Source: Phycisphaerae bacterium
GTDB lineage: Bacteria > Planctomycetota > Phycisphaerae > Phycisphaerales > SM1A02
Direction: 5' to 3'
Length of the DNA stretch: 64,000 bases
Assembly: GCA_016795065.1 (NCBI GenBank)
Contig: JAEUIU010000039.1
Location: 1-64,000 of the forward strand
The notes beneath the pieces are model-generated. The model searched no databases, was not told the DNA's origin, and saw only the letters and a program-made list of their open reading frames with translations. This document shows, one piece after another, positions 26,474-35,990 of the stretch; the first letter of the stretch is position 1; each line of letters opens with the position of its first letter. A program made the position numbers and the translations under genes.

Positions 26474-27463
26474 ATGCCAGCTCCCGTGCCGACGCCCGCG
26501 ACCTACGCCGCCTCGATCGACTCCGTGCGCGAGGCCATGCGTCGCATCGCGCCGCACGCCCACCGCACGCCGGTGATGTCGTGTTCGACGATCAGCCGCC
26601 TCGCGAACCTCGACCTCCGCTTCAAGTGCGAGAACTTCCAGAAGGTCGGCGCCTTCAAGTTCCGCGGCGCCTGCAACGCCGTCTTCAAGCTGAACGAAGC
26701 CGACGCCCGGCGCGGCGTGGTCACGCACTCCTCGGGCAACCACGCCCAGGCCCTCGCCCTGGCCGCACGACTTCGCGGCATTCCTGCCCACATCGTCATG
26801 CCGCGGAACGCACCGTCGGTCAAGCGCGAGGCGGTCGAGGGCTACGGCGGCATCGTCTACCCGTGCGAACCGACCGTCGCGGATCGTGAGGCCACCGCCG
26901 ACCGCGTCTGCCGTGACACCGGCGGAACGCTCATTCCCCCCTACAACCATCCGGACGTCATCGCCGGCCAGGGGACGATCTCGGTCGAACTGCTTGAACA
27001 GTGCCCCGAGCTCCAGGCCATCGTCGTTCCCATCGGCGGCGGTGGCATGATCTCGGGCGTCGCGATCGCCGCGAAGGCGATCAGGCCGTCGATCAGGATC
27101 ATCGCCGCTGAGCCGATGAACGCCGATGACGCGGCCCGCTCGAAGTCTGCCGGTTCCATCCAGCCGATCTCGAACGCCACGACCATCGCCGACGGGTTGC
27201 GCACGTCGTTAGGCGACCTGACCTTCCCCGTGGTGCGCGATCTCGTCGACGAGGTCGCGACGGTCTCCGAGGAGGAGATCGTCCGGGCCATGCGCCTCGT
27301 CTTCGAGCGGGCGAAACTGGTCATCGAACCAAGCGCCGCCGTGGGCGTCGCCGTCGCCCTCTCGAAGCGCTCTCGCGTCCTTACCTCCCTCGACGGTCCC
27401 GTCGGGGTGGTCCTCTGCGGCGGCAATGTCGACCTCGACGCGCTCCCGTGGACGAAACGTTAG
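26474..27463 (+). CDS. ilvA: threonine dehydratase / serine racemase family PLP enzyme
   Basis: The 329-residue PLP enzyme has the Schiff-base Lys in GAFKFRGA, SSGNHAQALA, the phosphate-cradle GGGGMISG and a C-terminal VVLCGGNVD. It is a fold-type II dehydratase that deaminates threonine or serine. It lacks the C-terminal ACT domain of biosynthetic IlvA, so it is the short type that could also act as serine racemase or as a catabolic enzyme. The gene symbol is therefore provisional. Its stop overlaps the stop of the opposite-strand membrane gene by four bases. Confidence 0.85.
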   Translation: MPAPVPTPATYAASIDSVREAMRRIAPHAHRTPVMSCSTISRLANLDLRFKCENFQKVGAFKFRGACNAVFKLNEADARRGVVTHSSGNHAQALALAARLRGIPAHIVMPRNAPSVKREAVEGYGGIVYPCEPTVADREATADRVCRDTGGTLIPPYNHPDVIAGQGTISVELLEQCPELQAIVVPIGGGGMISGVAIAAKAIRPSIRIIAAEPMNADDAARSKSAGSIQPISNATTIADGLRTSLGDLTFPVVRDLVDEVATVSEEEIVRAMRLVFERAKLVIEPSAAVGVAVALSKRSRVLTSLDGPVGVVLCGGNVDLDALPWTKR

Positions 27464-28230
27464 GCAGCCTTCCGTTCGTCGGCCTCGCCGGTCAGGGACC
27501 GGCTTCCGGCTGCGGTGCCGGCCAGCGGATCGGCCGGCAGCTCGGCGCGAAGGCGCATCGGGTCCGCCCGTTGCGGCAGCTCCACCAGCGTCCCGCCGTC
27601 CGAGATCGCCCCGTCGGTGGACGACTCGCCCGCGCCGCTCACGGCGATGCGGTAGGCGGTCCCCAGCGCCGTCGCCAGGAAGACGAAGCCGATGAAGCCG
27701 ATGTTGACGAAGGTCCGAAGCATCAGAAGGAGCGGCGACACGGCCTCCGCCGCCTCCTCGCCGTCGGCCTGCAGCTCCGCCCTGAGCCGTTCGACCTCCT
27801 CCCCGCTCATCGCGGCAAGCTCCTCGTCGGCCTCGTCCGAGACCCAATCCGGATACTCCTCCGCGTCCACGTCGATCTCGCCGGCATCGATGGCACGGGC
27901 CGCAATCCGTTCGGCGATGACGCCGTGCAGGTCGTCCCCGGTCACCTCGGACATCCGTTCGTTCCACGCCCGCACGTCGATCCATCCGAGCGTCACCCGC
28001 CCGGCCAGGATGGCCACCAGCGTGATGCCTGCCGCGGCGATCCCGTGCATCATCGCGGGGACCCTCGTCGCCGTGCCGCGCAGTCCGGCGACATACCCCA
28101 CGCCCGCCGCGCAGCCGACCAGCGGCGCCAGGAACATGAGGGTCGCGCCAGTGGCCCAGCTCGCCAGCGTGAACAGGGCCCCGATGATCGCGGCCGCAGC
28201 GCAACTCCAGCCGATCGCCTGTCGGTTCAT
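27460..28230 (-). CDS. membrane protein of unknown function
   Basis: The 256-residue product has three helices in the first 85 residues (SCAAAAIIGALFTLASWATG, LMFLAPLVGCAAGVGYVAGL, GIAAAGITLVAILAGRV). A strongly acidic segment of about 80 residues follows, then one more helix (TFVNIGFIGFVFLATALGTA) and a polar tail. No known domain is recognised. It lies alone between convergent and unrelated neighbours. Confidence 0.6.
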   Translation of the reverse strand: MNRQAIGWSCAAAAIIGALFTLASWATGATLMFLAPLVGCAAGVGYVAGLRGTATRVPAMMHGIAAAGITLVAILAGRVTLGWIDVRAWNERMSEVTGDDLHGVIAERIAARAIDAGEIDVDAEEYPDWVSDEADEELAAMSGEEVERLRAELQADGEEAAEAVSPLLLMLRTFVNIGFIGFVFLATALGTAYRIAVSGAGESSTDGAISDGGTLVELPQRADPMRLRAELPADPLAGTAAGSRSLTGEADERKAA

Positions 28231-28392
28231 GGGCAGTCCTCCGCCGTGCGAAGCGCGGTCCGGGTGCCTGCCGCCCGAGGAAGGGCGTCATCGGCGCGTC
28301 GGGCCGGCCCATCCTGCCGTCACGACCGGCACAGACCGACCGGTCCGCGGCATGAACGAACTGCTATGAAGCCGTCCCGCGCTGGAGGCGGC

Positions 28393-29460
28393 CTACGCGC
28401 TCCACGCCCCCAGCAGGATCGCCAGGTCGATCGAGCCCACCACACCGTCACCGTTCAGGTCCGCAGCCCCGACGCCGCCCCAAGCCCCAAGCAGGATCGC
28501 CAGGTCGACCTGTCCGACGAGCCCGTCGCCGTCAAGGTCGCCGAGCACGCAGGAGAACGCATCCATTCGCATCGCATAGCGCAAACCGTAGGGACTTGGA
28601 ATGGGCGGCGGGTCCTTCGGATCAGGCGGGTTCTCCGGGTCGATCTCGTCGCAGGTGAAGGCGTTTCGGTAGATGCGCCCCGGCCCGGCCGAACCCACCA
28701 GGCAGGCATAGGTTCCGGGCTCGAGGCAGCGATCGATCACCGCCTCATCGCAGGGAAGGCCGACCGCCTCGTCGACCACCACCATCGGCCCGAGACAGGG
28801 CCCTTGGGTGAGGACGATCTGGCCGGGAAACTCGGCGTTCAGCACGATGCGAACCCGCTGGCGCGAGGCGATCGTGAACCGATACCAATCGGTGTCGCGC
28901 GGCGCTCCCGAGGAGTGCTTGCCGCTGCGCACCGTCGGCAGGACAACATCGACCATCGGGAAGCCCGCAATGTTGCAGCCGTCGTTGTCACGGTCGTAAC
29001 AGCGCTCGTTCTCGTCGACGGCGTCCGCCGGAATCTCGATCGAACACATCCCGACGGGACAGAGACGCATCGCCTCCTCCACGCAGAACGCGTCCCAGAC
29101 GGTGTAACAACAGTACGCATCGAGCGGGCAGACCCACTCACAGCAGCCGATGTTCTCGCAGCCGGGTGTTGCGTGGATCGTGTAGCACTCGCCTGCGTTG
29201 CCGCACGTGACCCAGTCGCAGATGTCGATCGCGAGGTCCGCACACTTCGCATCCCAGTTCGTTTCGCAGCAGTACGCGGCGTCAACGCACACAAGCTCGC
29301 AGCAGTCGGGATTGAGGCAGCCAGGCCCGGCGTGCGGCTCGGTGCATGGACCGGCACCCTCGCCACATTGGGCCGACGCCGGCGCTGCCGAGAGGACCGC
29401 TCCAGCAGCGAGCGCGAGTGCGAAGAAGCCCATGCGACGCCGTGCCGCAAAGACGTTCAT
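28393..29460 (-). CDS. secreted Cys-rich protein with C-terminal dockerin-like repeats
   Basis: The 355-residue protein starts with a signal peptide ending ASAQC. Two tandem Cys-rich modules follow, each with CC...VC..DAYCC..WDA.C spacing, which should be disulfide-bonded. A beta domain with DTDWYRF (pre-peptidase-C-like) comes next, and two dockerin-type EF-hand repeats (GDLDGDGLVGQVDLAILLGAWG and a near-copy) end the protein. The repeats bind calcium and probably mediate protein assembly at the cell surface. ATG 29460 overlaps the upstream stop (ATGA), so it is cotranscribed with the FG-GAP gene. Confidence 0.75.
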   Translation of the reverse strand: MNVFAARRRMGFFALALAAGAVLSAAPASAQCGEGAGPCTEPHAGPGCLNPDCCELVCVDAAYCCETNWDAKCADLAIDICDWVTCGNAGECYTIHATPGCENIGCCEWVCPLDAYCCYTVWDAFCVEEAMRLCPVGMCSIEIPADAVDENERCYDRDNDGCNIAGFPMVDVVLPTVRSGKHSSGAPRDTDWYRFTIASRQRVRIVLNAEFPGQIVLTQGPCLGPMVVVDEAVGLPCDEAVIDRCLEPGTYACLVGSAGPGRIYRNAFTCDEIDPENPPDPKDPPPIPSPYGLRYAMRMDAFSCVLGDLDGDGLVGQVDLAILLGAWGGVGAADLNGDGVVGSIDLAILLGAWSA

Positions 29461-30815
29461 CGCCGCGCCTCCCCGTGGCCGCGGCCGTCCCAATCGGAGA
29501 GCCACTTCGCGACATCCGCGGCATCGACCTTGCCATCACGGTTGAGGTCCACCTGCACGGGCATCGCAGCGGGCCGCGACGGCTCCGCGCGTTTCGCCGG
29601 CTTCGACTCGCCGTTGGCCACTCCTTGCCCGGTCATGTTCCGCAACGTGAAGACCGAGCCATAGGCAATCTCAACGCCAACCACGTCGGCATCGCCGTCG
29701 TTGTCGACGTCACCACTCACGAGGTCACGCACGAAGAATCCATACTCCGTGAACGGCCATTGAAACGTGAAGGTCAGCGGCGCCGAGGGTCCGGTCGTCT
29801 CGTTTCGCATGAAGAAGACCGCGCCGGTGATGGCCGTGCCGATAGCGAGATCGAGCTTGCCGTCTCCGTCGACGTCAATTGGCGTCGAACTCCAGATGAA
29901 ATAGGCGCTCGGGGTCGGGGCAACGGCTTGGTCGCCGAACGCGCCGGTCCCATCGTTACGCAGGCTGATGACCTGCTGTGACTGGGTGACCAAGAGCACG
30001 GGCAACACCACGTCCACATCGCCATCGCCATCGAAGTCCGCAATGCTCGATCCGATCACGGCCGGAATCTCGCCGTTCACAGGTGCGGGCTTCCAATCGA
30101 CCGTTGGGGCGAACTCGGTCGGCGAGGTGCGCTTCATGACCGAAATCCGTCCGCCGCCGATTGAGGTGGTGAGGACGTCCGGAAGCGAATCGCCGTTCAC
30201 GTCGACGCCCGTGACCTGCTGCGGAAACGGCACGCCGCCGAGGTAACGCATGAGACGAATGGTGCCAGCACCGGCAAGCGTTCCCTGATCGTTGCGAAGG
30301 ATCGACAACGAGCCCGACTCATAGTTGGTCTGAACAACGTCGAGGTCACCATCGCCATCGGTGTCGACCGTGCACAGGCCGCGCGGTACGCGCTCGATCG
30401 TCACGTACCGTGGCGGGTCGAATGCGCCGCCGCCCTTGCCGCGGAAGGTCGCGACGCGTGACGTCACGCCGAACACGCCAACCACCAGGTCCAGCGTGCC
30501 GTCGCCGTCCAGATCAGCGATGCGGGCGTCCTCGGCGTGCCCCTCATCGACGAACACCTCGTGCCAAGGCGCGAACGTCCCGTCTCCAGCTCCCTTCAGG
30601 AGAACGACGCGTCCCTGCGTTCCCGACTCGCCATCCCAGTTGCGGCCCGTCACCAGCGCGTCGAGCAACTTGTCGCCGTCGAAATCGGCTAGCCGCACGG
30701 CGATCGGCGTCTGCCCTTTCGGAAGCGCCGAAGCGATGGGCGGTCCGAAAGAGAAATCCGCCGCCATCGCACTGGTCGCGAGAGCGGCGGTAAGGATCGA
30801 GGGAGCGCAACGCAT
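29457..30815 (-). CDS. secreted FG-GAP/VCBS repeat protein with dockerin-like end
   Basis: The 452-residue protein has a signal peptide (ILTAALATSAMA) followed by about seven repeats carrying DxDGDxxxD calcium loops (DFDGDKLLD, DLDGDGTLD, DTDGDGDLD, DFDGDGDVD, DVDGDGKLD, DVDNDGDAD). This is the pattern of an integrin-alpha-like seven-bladed propeller. It ends in one EF-hand repeat (DLNRDGKVDAADV). It probably works at the cell surface in binding or adhesion. ATG 30815 is preferred over upstream in-frame starts because it places the signal peptide at the N-terminus. Confidence 0.78.
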   Translation of the reverse strand: MRCAPSILTAALATSAMAADFSFGPPIASALPKGQTPIAVRLADFDGDKLLDALVTGRNWDGESGTQGRVVLLKGAGDGTFAPWHEVFVDEGHAEDARIADLDGDGTLDLVVGVFGVTSRVATFRGKGGGAFDPPRYVTIERVPRGLCTVDTDGDGDLDVVQTNYESGSLSILRNDQGTLAGAGTIRLMRYLGGVPFPQQVTGVDVNGDSLPDVLTTSIGGGRISVMKRTSPTEFAPTVDWKPAPVNGEIPAVIGSSIADFDGDGDVDVVLPVLLVTQSQQVISLRNDGTGAFGDQAVAPTPSAYFIWSSTPIDVDGDGKLDLAIGTAITGAVFFMRNETTGPSAPLTFTFQWPFTEYGFFVRDLVSGDVDNDGDADVVGVEIAYGSVFTLRNMTGQGVANGESKPAKRAEPSRPAAMPVQVDLNRDGKVDAADVAKWLSDWDGRGHGEARR

Positions 30816-30946
30816 GGGTCGCCTGACTGTACGCACGAAGCGAAACTGGCGATCCATCAATCGCGCGACGGTTGTTCTTCTGGATCGGCCGGTTCCTGCT
30901 CGTGAGGGCATCTGCCCCAACCATGCGGCGAGCCCCGCCACCGACA

Positions 30947-32020
30947 TCAGCTCCACGCACCAAGAAGAAGAGCCAAGTCCGCCGCGCCGACGGTGCCATC
31001 GCCGTTCAGGTCGCCGGGACCGCTTGAACCCCAGGCTCCGAGCAGGATGGCGAGATCGGGTGCGCTCACCGAGCCGTCGCCGTTCAGATCGCCGGGTTCA
31101 AGCTGGGCGGCAGCATCGGCGACGATGTCAAAAGTGAGCGACTGTGTGACGCTCAGGCTCGCGATCGAGCCGCCGAAGAGAATGTGAGCGGTGCCGCCGG
31201 GCGGGAGCACCGTCGGCAGGTCAATGGCCTGGTTCTCGAAGGTCGCCGGCGGATCGATCGCCTGGGTTTCCTCGATCGTGTTTGTGCCGTTCAGGGTGAT
31301 GACGACCGATTCACCGCCGAAAGTGACCGTGCCCGCGATCGGAAGGGCGAAGGGAACGGGCGTTCCGCCGAACACCTGACCGTTGGCCTCGATAGTCGCC
31401 AGGAGATCAACCGGCACCGCAGTCGCGAAGGTGAACGAGTCGGGACCGCTTGGCACGAGGATCCCAGCCACTGCTGCGCCGGTCTGAGATGCAGAGAGCT
31501 CGGTGAGCAGCGCCTCGCCCAGCGGCAGTGGAATCGTCACGCCGCCCGGGAAGATCGCGGTGGGATTCTGAGTGTGGAACGAGCTGTAATTGACGTTGAG
31601 TGTCGCGTCGACTCCAGCGGTCTCCCCAGAGAGGAAATCAAGCGTGAGCCCGTCGAGCGTGAACGAGAGGGACCCGGTGTCGACGTTCATCTGGAAGGTG
31701 CCGCTGGGCACCGTCGAAAAGCTGCCGTCGGCGACGAATGTCGCGGAGTAGCCGATCGGGTTGTTGCCGCTGCCGCCAAAGAGCCCCGGAATGGTCTTCG
31801 TGCCTGTCGGGTTGGTTCGCGCGTTCCAGTTCCCGATCAGGGTGCCCGTCAGCGGAACGCTGAGGTTCGTTGTCGAGTCGATCGAACTTTGCGAGGTGAC
31901 GATCGTGACGTCGTAGTTGACGCCCGCGTGGCAGATGGCGTTGGCAATCGCCACAGCGCCGAGGGCCAGGGTCGTTCGGGTTACGGTCAGAGTCTTCAGT
32001 CGGGACGTCGCTCGGGACAT
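30947..32020 (-). CDS. secreted protein with two dockerin-like repeats
   Basis: The 357-residue product starts with a basic N-terminus and a hydrophobic signal (TLALGAVAIANAICHA). A Ser/Thr/Gly-rich beta domain without recognised motifs follows, and two repeats GDLNGDGSVSAPDLAILLGAWG and a near-copy end exactly at the C-terminus. Together with the two genes downstream it forms a block of exported, calcium-loop proteins on one strand, perhaps parts of one surface assembly. Bases 32021-32181 upstream contain no gene. Confidence 0.72.
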   Translation of the reverse strand: MSRATSRLKTLTVTRTTLALGAVAIANAICHAGVNYDVTIVTSQSSIDSTTNLSVPLTGTLIGNWNARTNPTGTKTIPGLFGGSGNNPIGYSATFVADGSFSTVPSGTFQMNVDTGSLSFTLDGLTLDFLSGETAGVDATLNVNYSSFHTQNPTAIFPGGVTIPLPLGEALLTELSASQTGAAVAGILVPSGPDSFTFATAVPVDLLATIEANGQVFGGTPVPFALPIAGTVTFGGESVVITLNGTNTIEETQAIDPPATFENQAIDLPTVLPPGGTAHILFGGSIASLSVTQSLTFDIVADAAAQLEPGDLNGDGSVSAPDLAILLGAWGSSGPGDLNGDGTVGAADLALLLGAWS

Positions 32021-32181
32021 GTGTCTCTCCTCACTCGTGCGGCCATTGCGCGGAGCGGCGCGATCGCGCTCCGTTCGGGGTCGGCTCTCCCACGAGTCAA
32101 TGGAAGATACTCGCGCATTCGCAGACAGCGAGCGGTTGAATCCGTTTTGCGTCCGAAAACCCGCTGGTGGATGGGAGAACG

Positions 32182-34944
32182 TCAGCGGCCGGACGCGGGA
32201 GGTACCTTGGAATCGCCTCCCAGAAGCTCGTCGAGCTTGCGAAGTCGGGCCTCGTGTCGCGGCTGGCCCGGCTCGATCCGGTTCAGGGCCTCGACGTGCC
32301 GTCGTGCCAGGCTCAGTTCGCCCGCTTCGATCGCGATTGCCGCCGCCAACTCGTGCAATGCGGCGTCGTAGGGGTCCATGCGCACCGCTCGCTCGGCCGA
32401 ATCGCTCGCCTTTCCCGGGTCACCAGCCTGGCGATAGAGGCGAGCCAGTTCGATGGCGTAGGCGTTGTTGTGCTCCTCGCGCATGTCAAGCTCGATCAGG
32501 TGAGGGATCGCCCGCGTCGGGTTGTCCGAGGCGAGTTCCAGCTTGGCGAGAATGCGATGCGGATACGGATCGACCGGCCGGGCTTGCATGTAGCGATGGA
32601 CGAGTTGAAGCGTGAGCGGATCGATGGTCGCATCGCCTAGGCGTGCCATCGATCGGCGCAACGCCCGCTCGAGCACATCGGGGTGCTTGGGGTACTCGGC
32701 CAACCATCGCCCCATGACCGATTCGTCCAAGTCCAACGGGGCGAGGTCGGCTCGGGTCCACTCGCCGCCGCTCAATCGGTCGCGCTTTGGGTCACCCGGC
32801 TCACCAATTCGTTCGGCGATGCGCTCGGCGGTCGATCGCAGCGCGTCTGCCGTCGCGCTCTCGAACTGTGCCTTCAACTCCGGATCGCGCGATCGCTCGG
32901 CGATGACGAGATCCTCCATCGATGGCGTCGGGGCAAGTCCCCACGATCGCACCTGCTCGGATGCCCACACCAGGAACGAGCGGTAGAAGATCTCTCGCGT
33001 GACGCCGAGCGCCTGCGGCAGCGCCTCCGTCTCGTTGACGCCGGTGCTGTAGAGGTTGAGCAGGCGCACCAGCGCTTCCTCACCAAACCGTTCGTTCATG
33101 AATTCGACCATCCAATGTCCCTGCGAGTACGCCAGGTGACGGTCCTGCGGACGGATCGGACGAACGAAGCCCCAGTTGATCGAATCCAGATCGAAGAGCG
33201 TCCCCTGCTGCAGCTCGCGGGCGAGCATTTGGCAGGTGGACCAGTCACGCGGCGTGAGCTCCATGCTCACCGCCGCCGCCTCGGTCAGCCAGTGCGGGAT
33301 GCGGTTACGGGTCTGCGAAAGCGTGATGGTGTGCGTGTACTCATGGCGCAACACCTTGAGCCAGTCGAAGAGCCCGAAGTGACGGCTGCGCGGCCCTTCC
33401 TTCGGCACCTCGATCGCGATGAGCGGGCCCGTGCACGCGGCAATCGTGTGGATCTGCGGCATGCCGGTGATGCGTACCGCGAAGCTCGCATGATCAGGCA
33501 TCAAATCGATAATGGTCTTCTGGGCCGGCTCGTGACGGAAGCGACCCGCCACCACCTCGTGCATCGCGTCGAGGGCCGCGGGCATGGTCGCGGCGATGAT
33601 CTCGTCGGGACCCGGCTTGCATCGGACGATGAAGTGCCGGCCGTCGAAGGCCTTGTACCCGGCGAGTTCGTTCAGGAGGAGCAGGCTGTTCTGGGCCCGC
33701 TTGTTGAACGGGTCCAGACGCATCGCCTCGGTAAGCGCCTCGCGCGAACGGTCGTCGCGCCCGGTCTGCGTCTCGAGAAGACCTAACGTGATGTGCGGCA
33801 GCGACCATGACGGCTCGCGCCGGATCGCCTCGTGCAGGAATTCCGCGGCCACGTCGTATTGCCGCGCATCGGCGAGGTAGCGCCCGACGGTTGCCTGACC
33901 CAAGGCGCTGCCGGGGGCGATCAAGTCGAGCCGGGCGAGCCATTCGCGGGCCTCGTCCATCCGGTGCCGCGTCGCCGAGGCGGAAGCTCGCAAGGCGAGG
34001 GCCTCGAGCATGCGGGGCTCGCGCTCGAGCAGCCGATCCAAAGCCTGCGCCGCCAGATCGGGGTCGCGTCGTTCGAGGGCCACGCGGGCCTCGAGGAGGA
34101 GCGCCAGCGGATGTCCTGCGCGAGCCCGCTTGAGAGCCTTCACGGCCCGCTCGGCATCCTCGAACGAGAATCGCTCGACGGCCATCATGCCCAGGCGATA
34201 CCAGATCTCGCTTGCCTTCGGCCCGAGTTGGATGGCCTGCACCAAGGCCGGAATCGCCTGCTCGGGATGGTGCCGCTCGGCGAGAAGCGTCCCCTCGACC
34301 AGGAGCGACGGCCAGTGGAGCCGATCGATCGCCTGACGGGCGCGGCCCAGCGCGTCGAGAACGCGCTGCCAGTCGGCGACGGAACGCGGCTCGAGTTCGC
34401 CTCGCACGAGCGCCGCCCGCGCTGCGGCAACGATCTCGACAGCGCTCTGCGTCGCGCCGTCGTCGAGAAGCCGATCAATCGACCGGGCGGCGGCGAGAGC
34501 CTCGTCGCGTCGTCCGAGCCAACGCAAGGCGTCGGCCTTCACGGCGATTGCCTGGGGAGAGTCATCGCCGGCCAGGGCGGCTAACGCTTCGTTCAACGCG
34601 CCGCGACGAATCAGGGCCTCGGCCCGCCATGCCGGTGGCACCGAGGGATCGTCGAACGCTGGACTCGTGAGGTCCCACGTGTCGAGTGCGACGCGACCGG
34701 CCCGGCGCGGTGCGGCAAGATCGGCATCGGTCCAGGCACCATGGACAACCCGCAACTCGGCCCGTTCCTCGTCGGTCAGCCACGTCGCGCCGATGGCACG
34801 CGTCACCGCTTCGGCCACGGGGGGCACGTCGGGAACGAGTTGCTGGGCGAGAGACACAGGGGCCCCGACGCCGAGCGGGCCAAGGCACAGGGCGATGGCC
34901 AGCGTGAGTGATTGGGGGAGTCGTAAGAGGTCGTGACTTCGCAC
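32182..34944 (-). CDS. large TPR protein with a gluzincin-type peptidase domain
   Basis: The 920-residue protein begins with GTG and a signal-like helix (LTLAIALCLGPLGVGAP). The first 430 residues are tetratricopeptide-type helical repeats. A metallopeptidase domain follows with HEYTH (HExxH) near residue 534 and a Glu in the LTEAAAVSME helix downstream, as in peptidase MA/M1-like enzymes. More TPR-like helices complete the C-terminus. It is likely exported or anchored outside and could assemble or process other proteins. Bases 34945-35092 upstream hold no gene. Confidence 0.75.
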   Translation of the reverse strand: MRSHDLLRLPQSLTLAIALCLGPLGVGAPVSLAQQLVPDVPPVAEAVTRAIGATWLTDEERAELRVVHGAWTDADLAAPRRAGRVALDTWDLTSPAFDDPSVPPAWRAEALIRRGALNEALAALAGDDSPQAIAVKADALRWLGRRDEALAAARSIDRLLDDGATQSAVEIVAAARAALVRGELEPRSVADWQRVLDALGRARQAIDRLHWPSLLVEGTLLAERHHPEQAIPALVQAIQLGPKASEIWYRLGMMAVERFSFEDAERAVKALKRARAGHPLALLLEARVALERRDPDLAAQALDRLLEREPRMLEALALRASASATRHRMDEAREWLARLDLIAPGSALGQATVGRYLADARQYDVAAEFLHEAIRREPSWSLPHITLGLLETQTGRDDRSREALTEAMRLDPFNKRAQNSLLLLNELAGYKAFDGRHFIVRCKPGPDEIIAATMPAALDAMHEVVAGRFRHEPAQKTIIDLMPDHASFAVRITGMPQIHTIAACTGPLIAIEVPKEGPRSRHFGLFDWLKVLRHEYTHTITLSQTRNRIPHWLTEAAAVSMELTPRDWSTCQMLARELQQGTLFDLDSINWGFVRPIRPQDRHLAYSQGHWMVEFMNERFGEEALVRLLNLYSTGVNETEALPQALGVTREIFYRSFLVWASEQVRSWGLAPTPSMEDLVIAERSRDPELKAQFESATADALRSTAERIAERIGEPGDPKRDRLSGGEWTRADLAPLDLDESVMGRWLAEYPKHPDVLERALRRSMARLGDATIDPLTLQLVHRYMQARPVDPYPHRILAKLELASDNPTRAIPHLIELDMREEHNNAYAIELARLYRQAGDPGKASDSAERAVRMDPYDAALHELAAAIAIEAGELSLARRHVEALNRIEPGQPRHEARLRKLDELLGGDSKVPPASGR

Positions 34945-35092
34945 GGAGCGCTCGAAAGGTCAATTGGATGCGCGCCGTCGGGTCTCGTTGCCGAACTCCA
35001 CCAAACTTCACCTACCTAGGGCGGCGTGCGCCCTGACCTTATCGGTCAATCGCCGCCTCGCCAACGGTTTCGTCCGTGAATTCCGAGACCAA

Positions 35093-35938
35093 TCAACCGT
35101 CAGAGGCCTGGGGTGCCGTAAGCCGGTCAGGTCCCGCCGGGGTTCCGCCTGCCGACTCCCAGTCCCGAATGTCAATCGACCACTCTTTCGGGTCGGGGTT
35201 CGGCATGGTCAGGAGCGCCTGCTCATCCTTTGTGAGCGGCACATTCATCCGCGGGTCCTTCAGCAGGAACGACGACTCGTCGCCGTTGGGTCGCCTGAGC
35301 ACAACGACACGCGGAATGAGTCCATCGACCGGACCCGTCGCCGAGTAGAAGACGTCGACGGTCGTGATGTCCTTGGCCAAGGGCGTGTTGGGCTTGGGGG
35401 TCAAGCGAAGTCCGACGACGGTATCGGTCTTGAGCGCGAGGCGGATGCGCGGGCTCTCGGGCAATGTGACGGGCTCGACGGTGAAGCGTGCTCGCACCTC
35501 GTGTTCCGGCTGGCCAAACGGAAGCGGAAACGGGCCCTCGCCCAGCTTCAGCGGATCCCAGCTCTCGCCGGGCGCCACCACGCGGCGCTTGGTGAAGGAC
35601 TTGAAGCGCATGTCCGCTTCGCCCAGCCACCCGTCGGCATAGACCCAAAGGTCGACCGACTCGCGCTTGGCGCCATCGCCGCTGTAGAACTCGGTGAAAG
35701 CGCAACCAAGACGGCGCGATTGCCCCTGCCCTTCCAATGCGAAACGACCGACCCGCCGTTCGCGCTCGTCCTCGAAGGACTTGAAGCGATCCCACTCAAT
35801 GCCCGCCGAAAAGCTTGTGAGCCTCGATCCTGAGCGCTCGAGCCCCCAGAGCATGGTGTCGGAGTTGAGGGTCGGCTGCCACAACGAGGCACTGACCATC
35901 GCGACGGCGGTGAGGGACATGGGGTCGAGCGGAAGCAT
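35093..35938 (-). CDS. putative exported LolA-like protein
   Basis: The 281-residue protein has a short hydrophobic N-terminus (LTAVAMVSASLW) and then alternating beta strands with a TEFYSGDG / VDLWVYADGWLG pattern reminiscent of the half-barrel outer-membrane lipoprotein carriers. LRLTPKPNTPLAKDI in the middle matches the place where such proteins carry conserved Leu and Pro residues. The match is weak, so the carrier function is tentative. It follows ribBA by 52 bases on the same strand. Confidence 0.45.
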   Translation of the reverse strand: MLPLDPMSLTAVAMVSASLWQPTLNSDTMLWGLERSGSRLTSFSAGIEWDRFKSFEDERERRVGRFALEGQGQSRRLGCAFTEFYSGDGAKRESVDLWVYADGWLGEADMRFKSFTKRRVVAPGESWDPLKLGEGPFPLPFGQPEHEVRARFTVEPVTLPESPRIRLALKTDTVVGLRLTPKPNTPLAKDITTVDVFYSATGPVDGLIPRVVVLRRPNGDESSFLLKDPRMNVPLTKDEQALLTMPNPDPKEWSIDIRDWESAGGTPAGPDRLTAPQASDG

Positions 35939-35990
35939 GGCGTGTAGAGGGGCCGAAGGCGTCGCCGATTCCGGCGCCGACTCAAGGGAT

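Noticed and set aside
27448..29664. Large 738-codon open frame on the plus strand
   Set aside because: It is antisense to a membrane protein and to a signal-peptide-bearing Cys-rich protein with clear motifs; its own translation is His/Arg/Asp-rich without any domain, as expected of a shadow frame in high-GC DNA.
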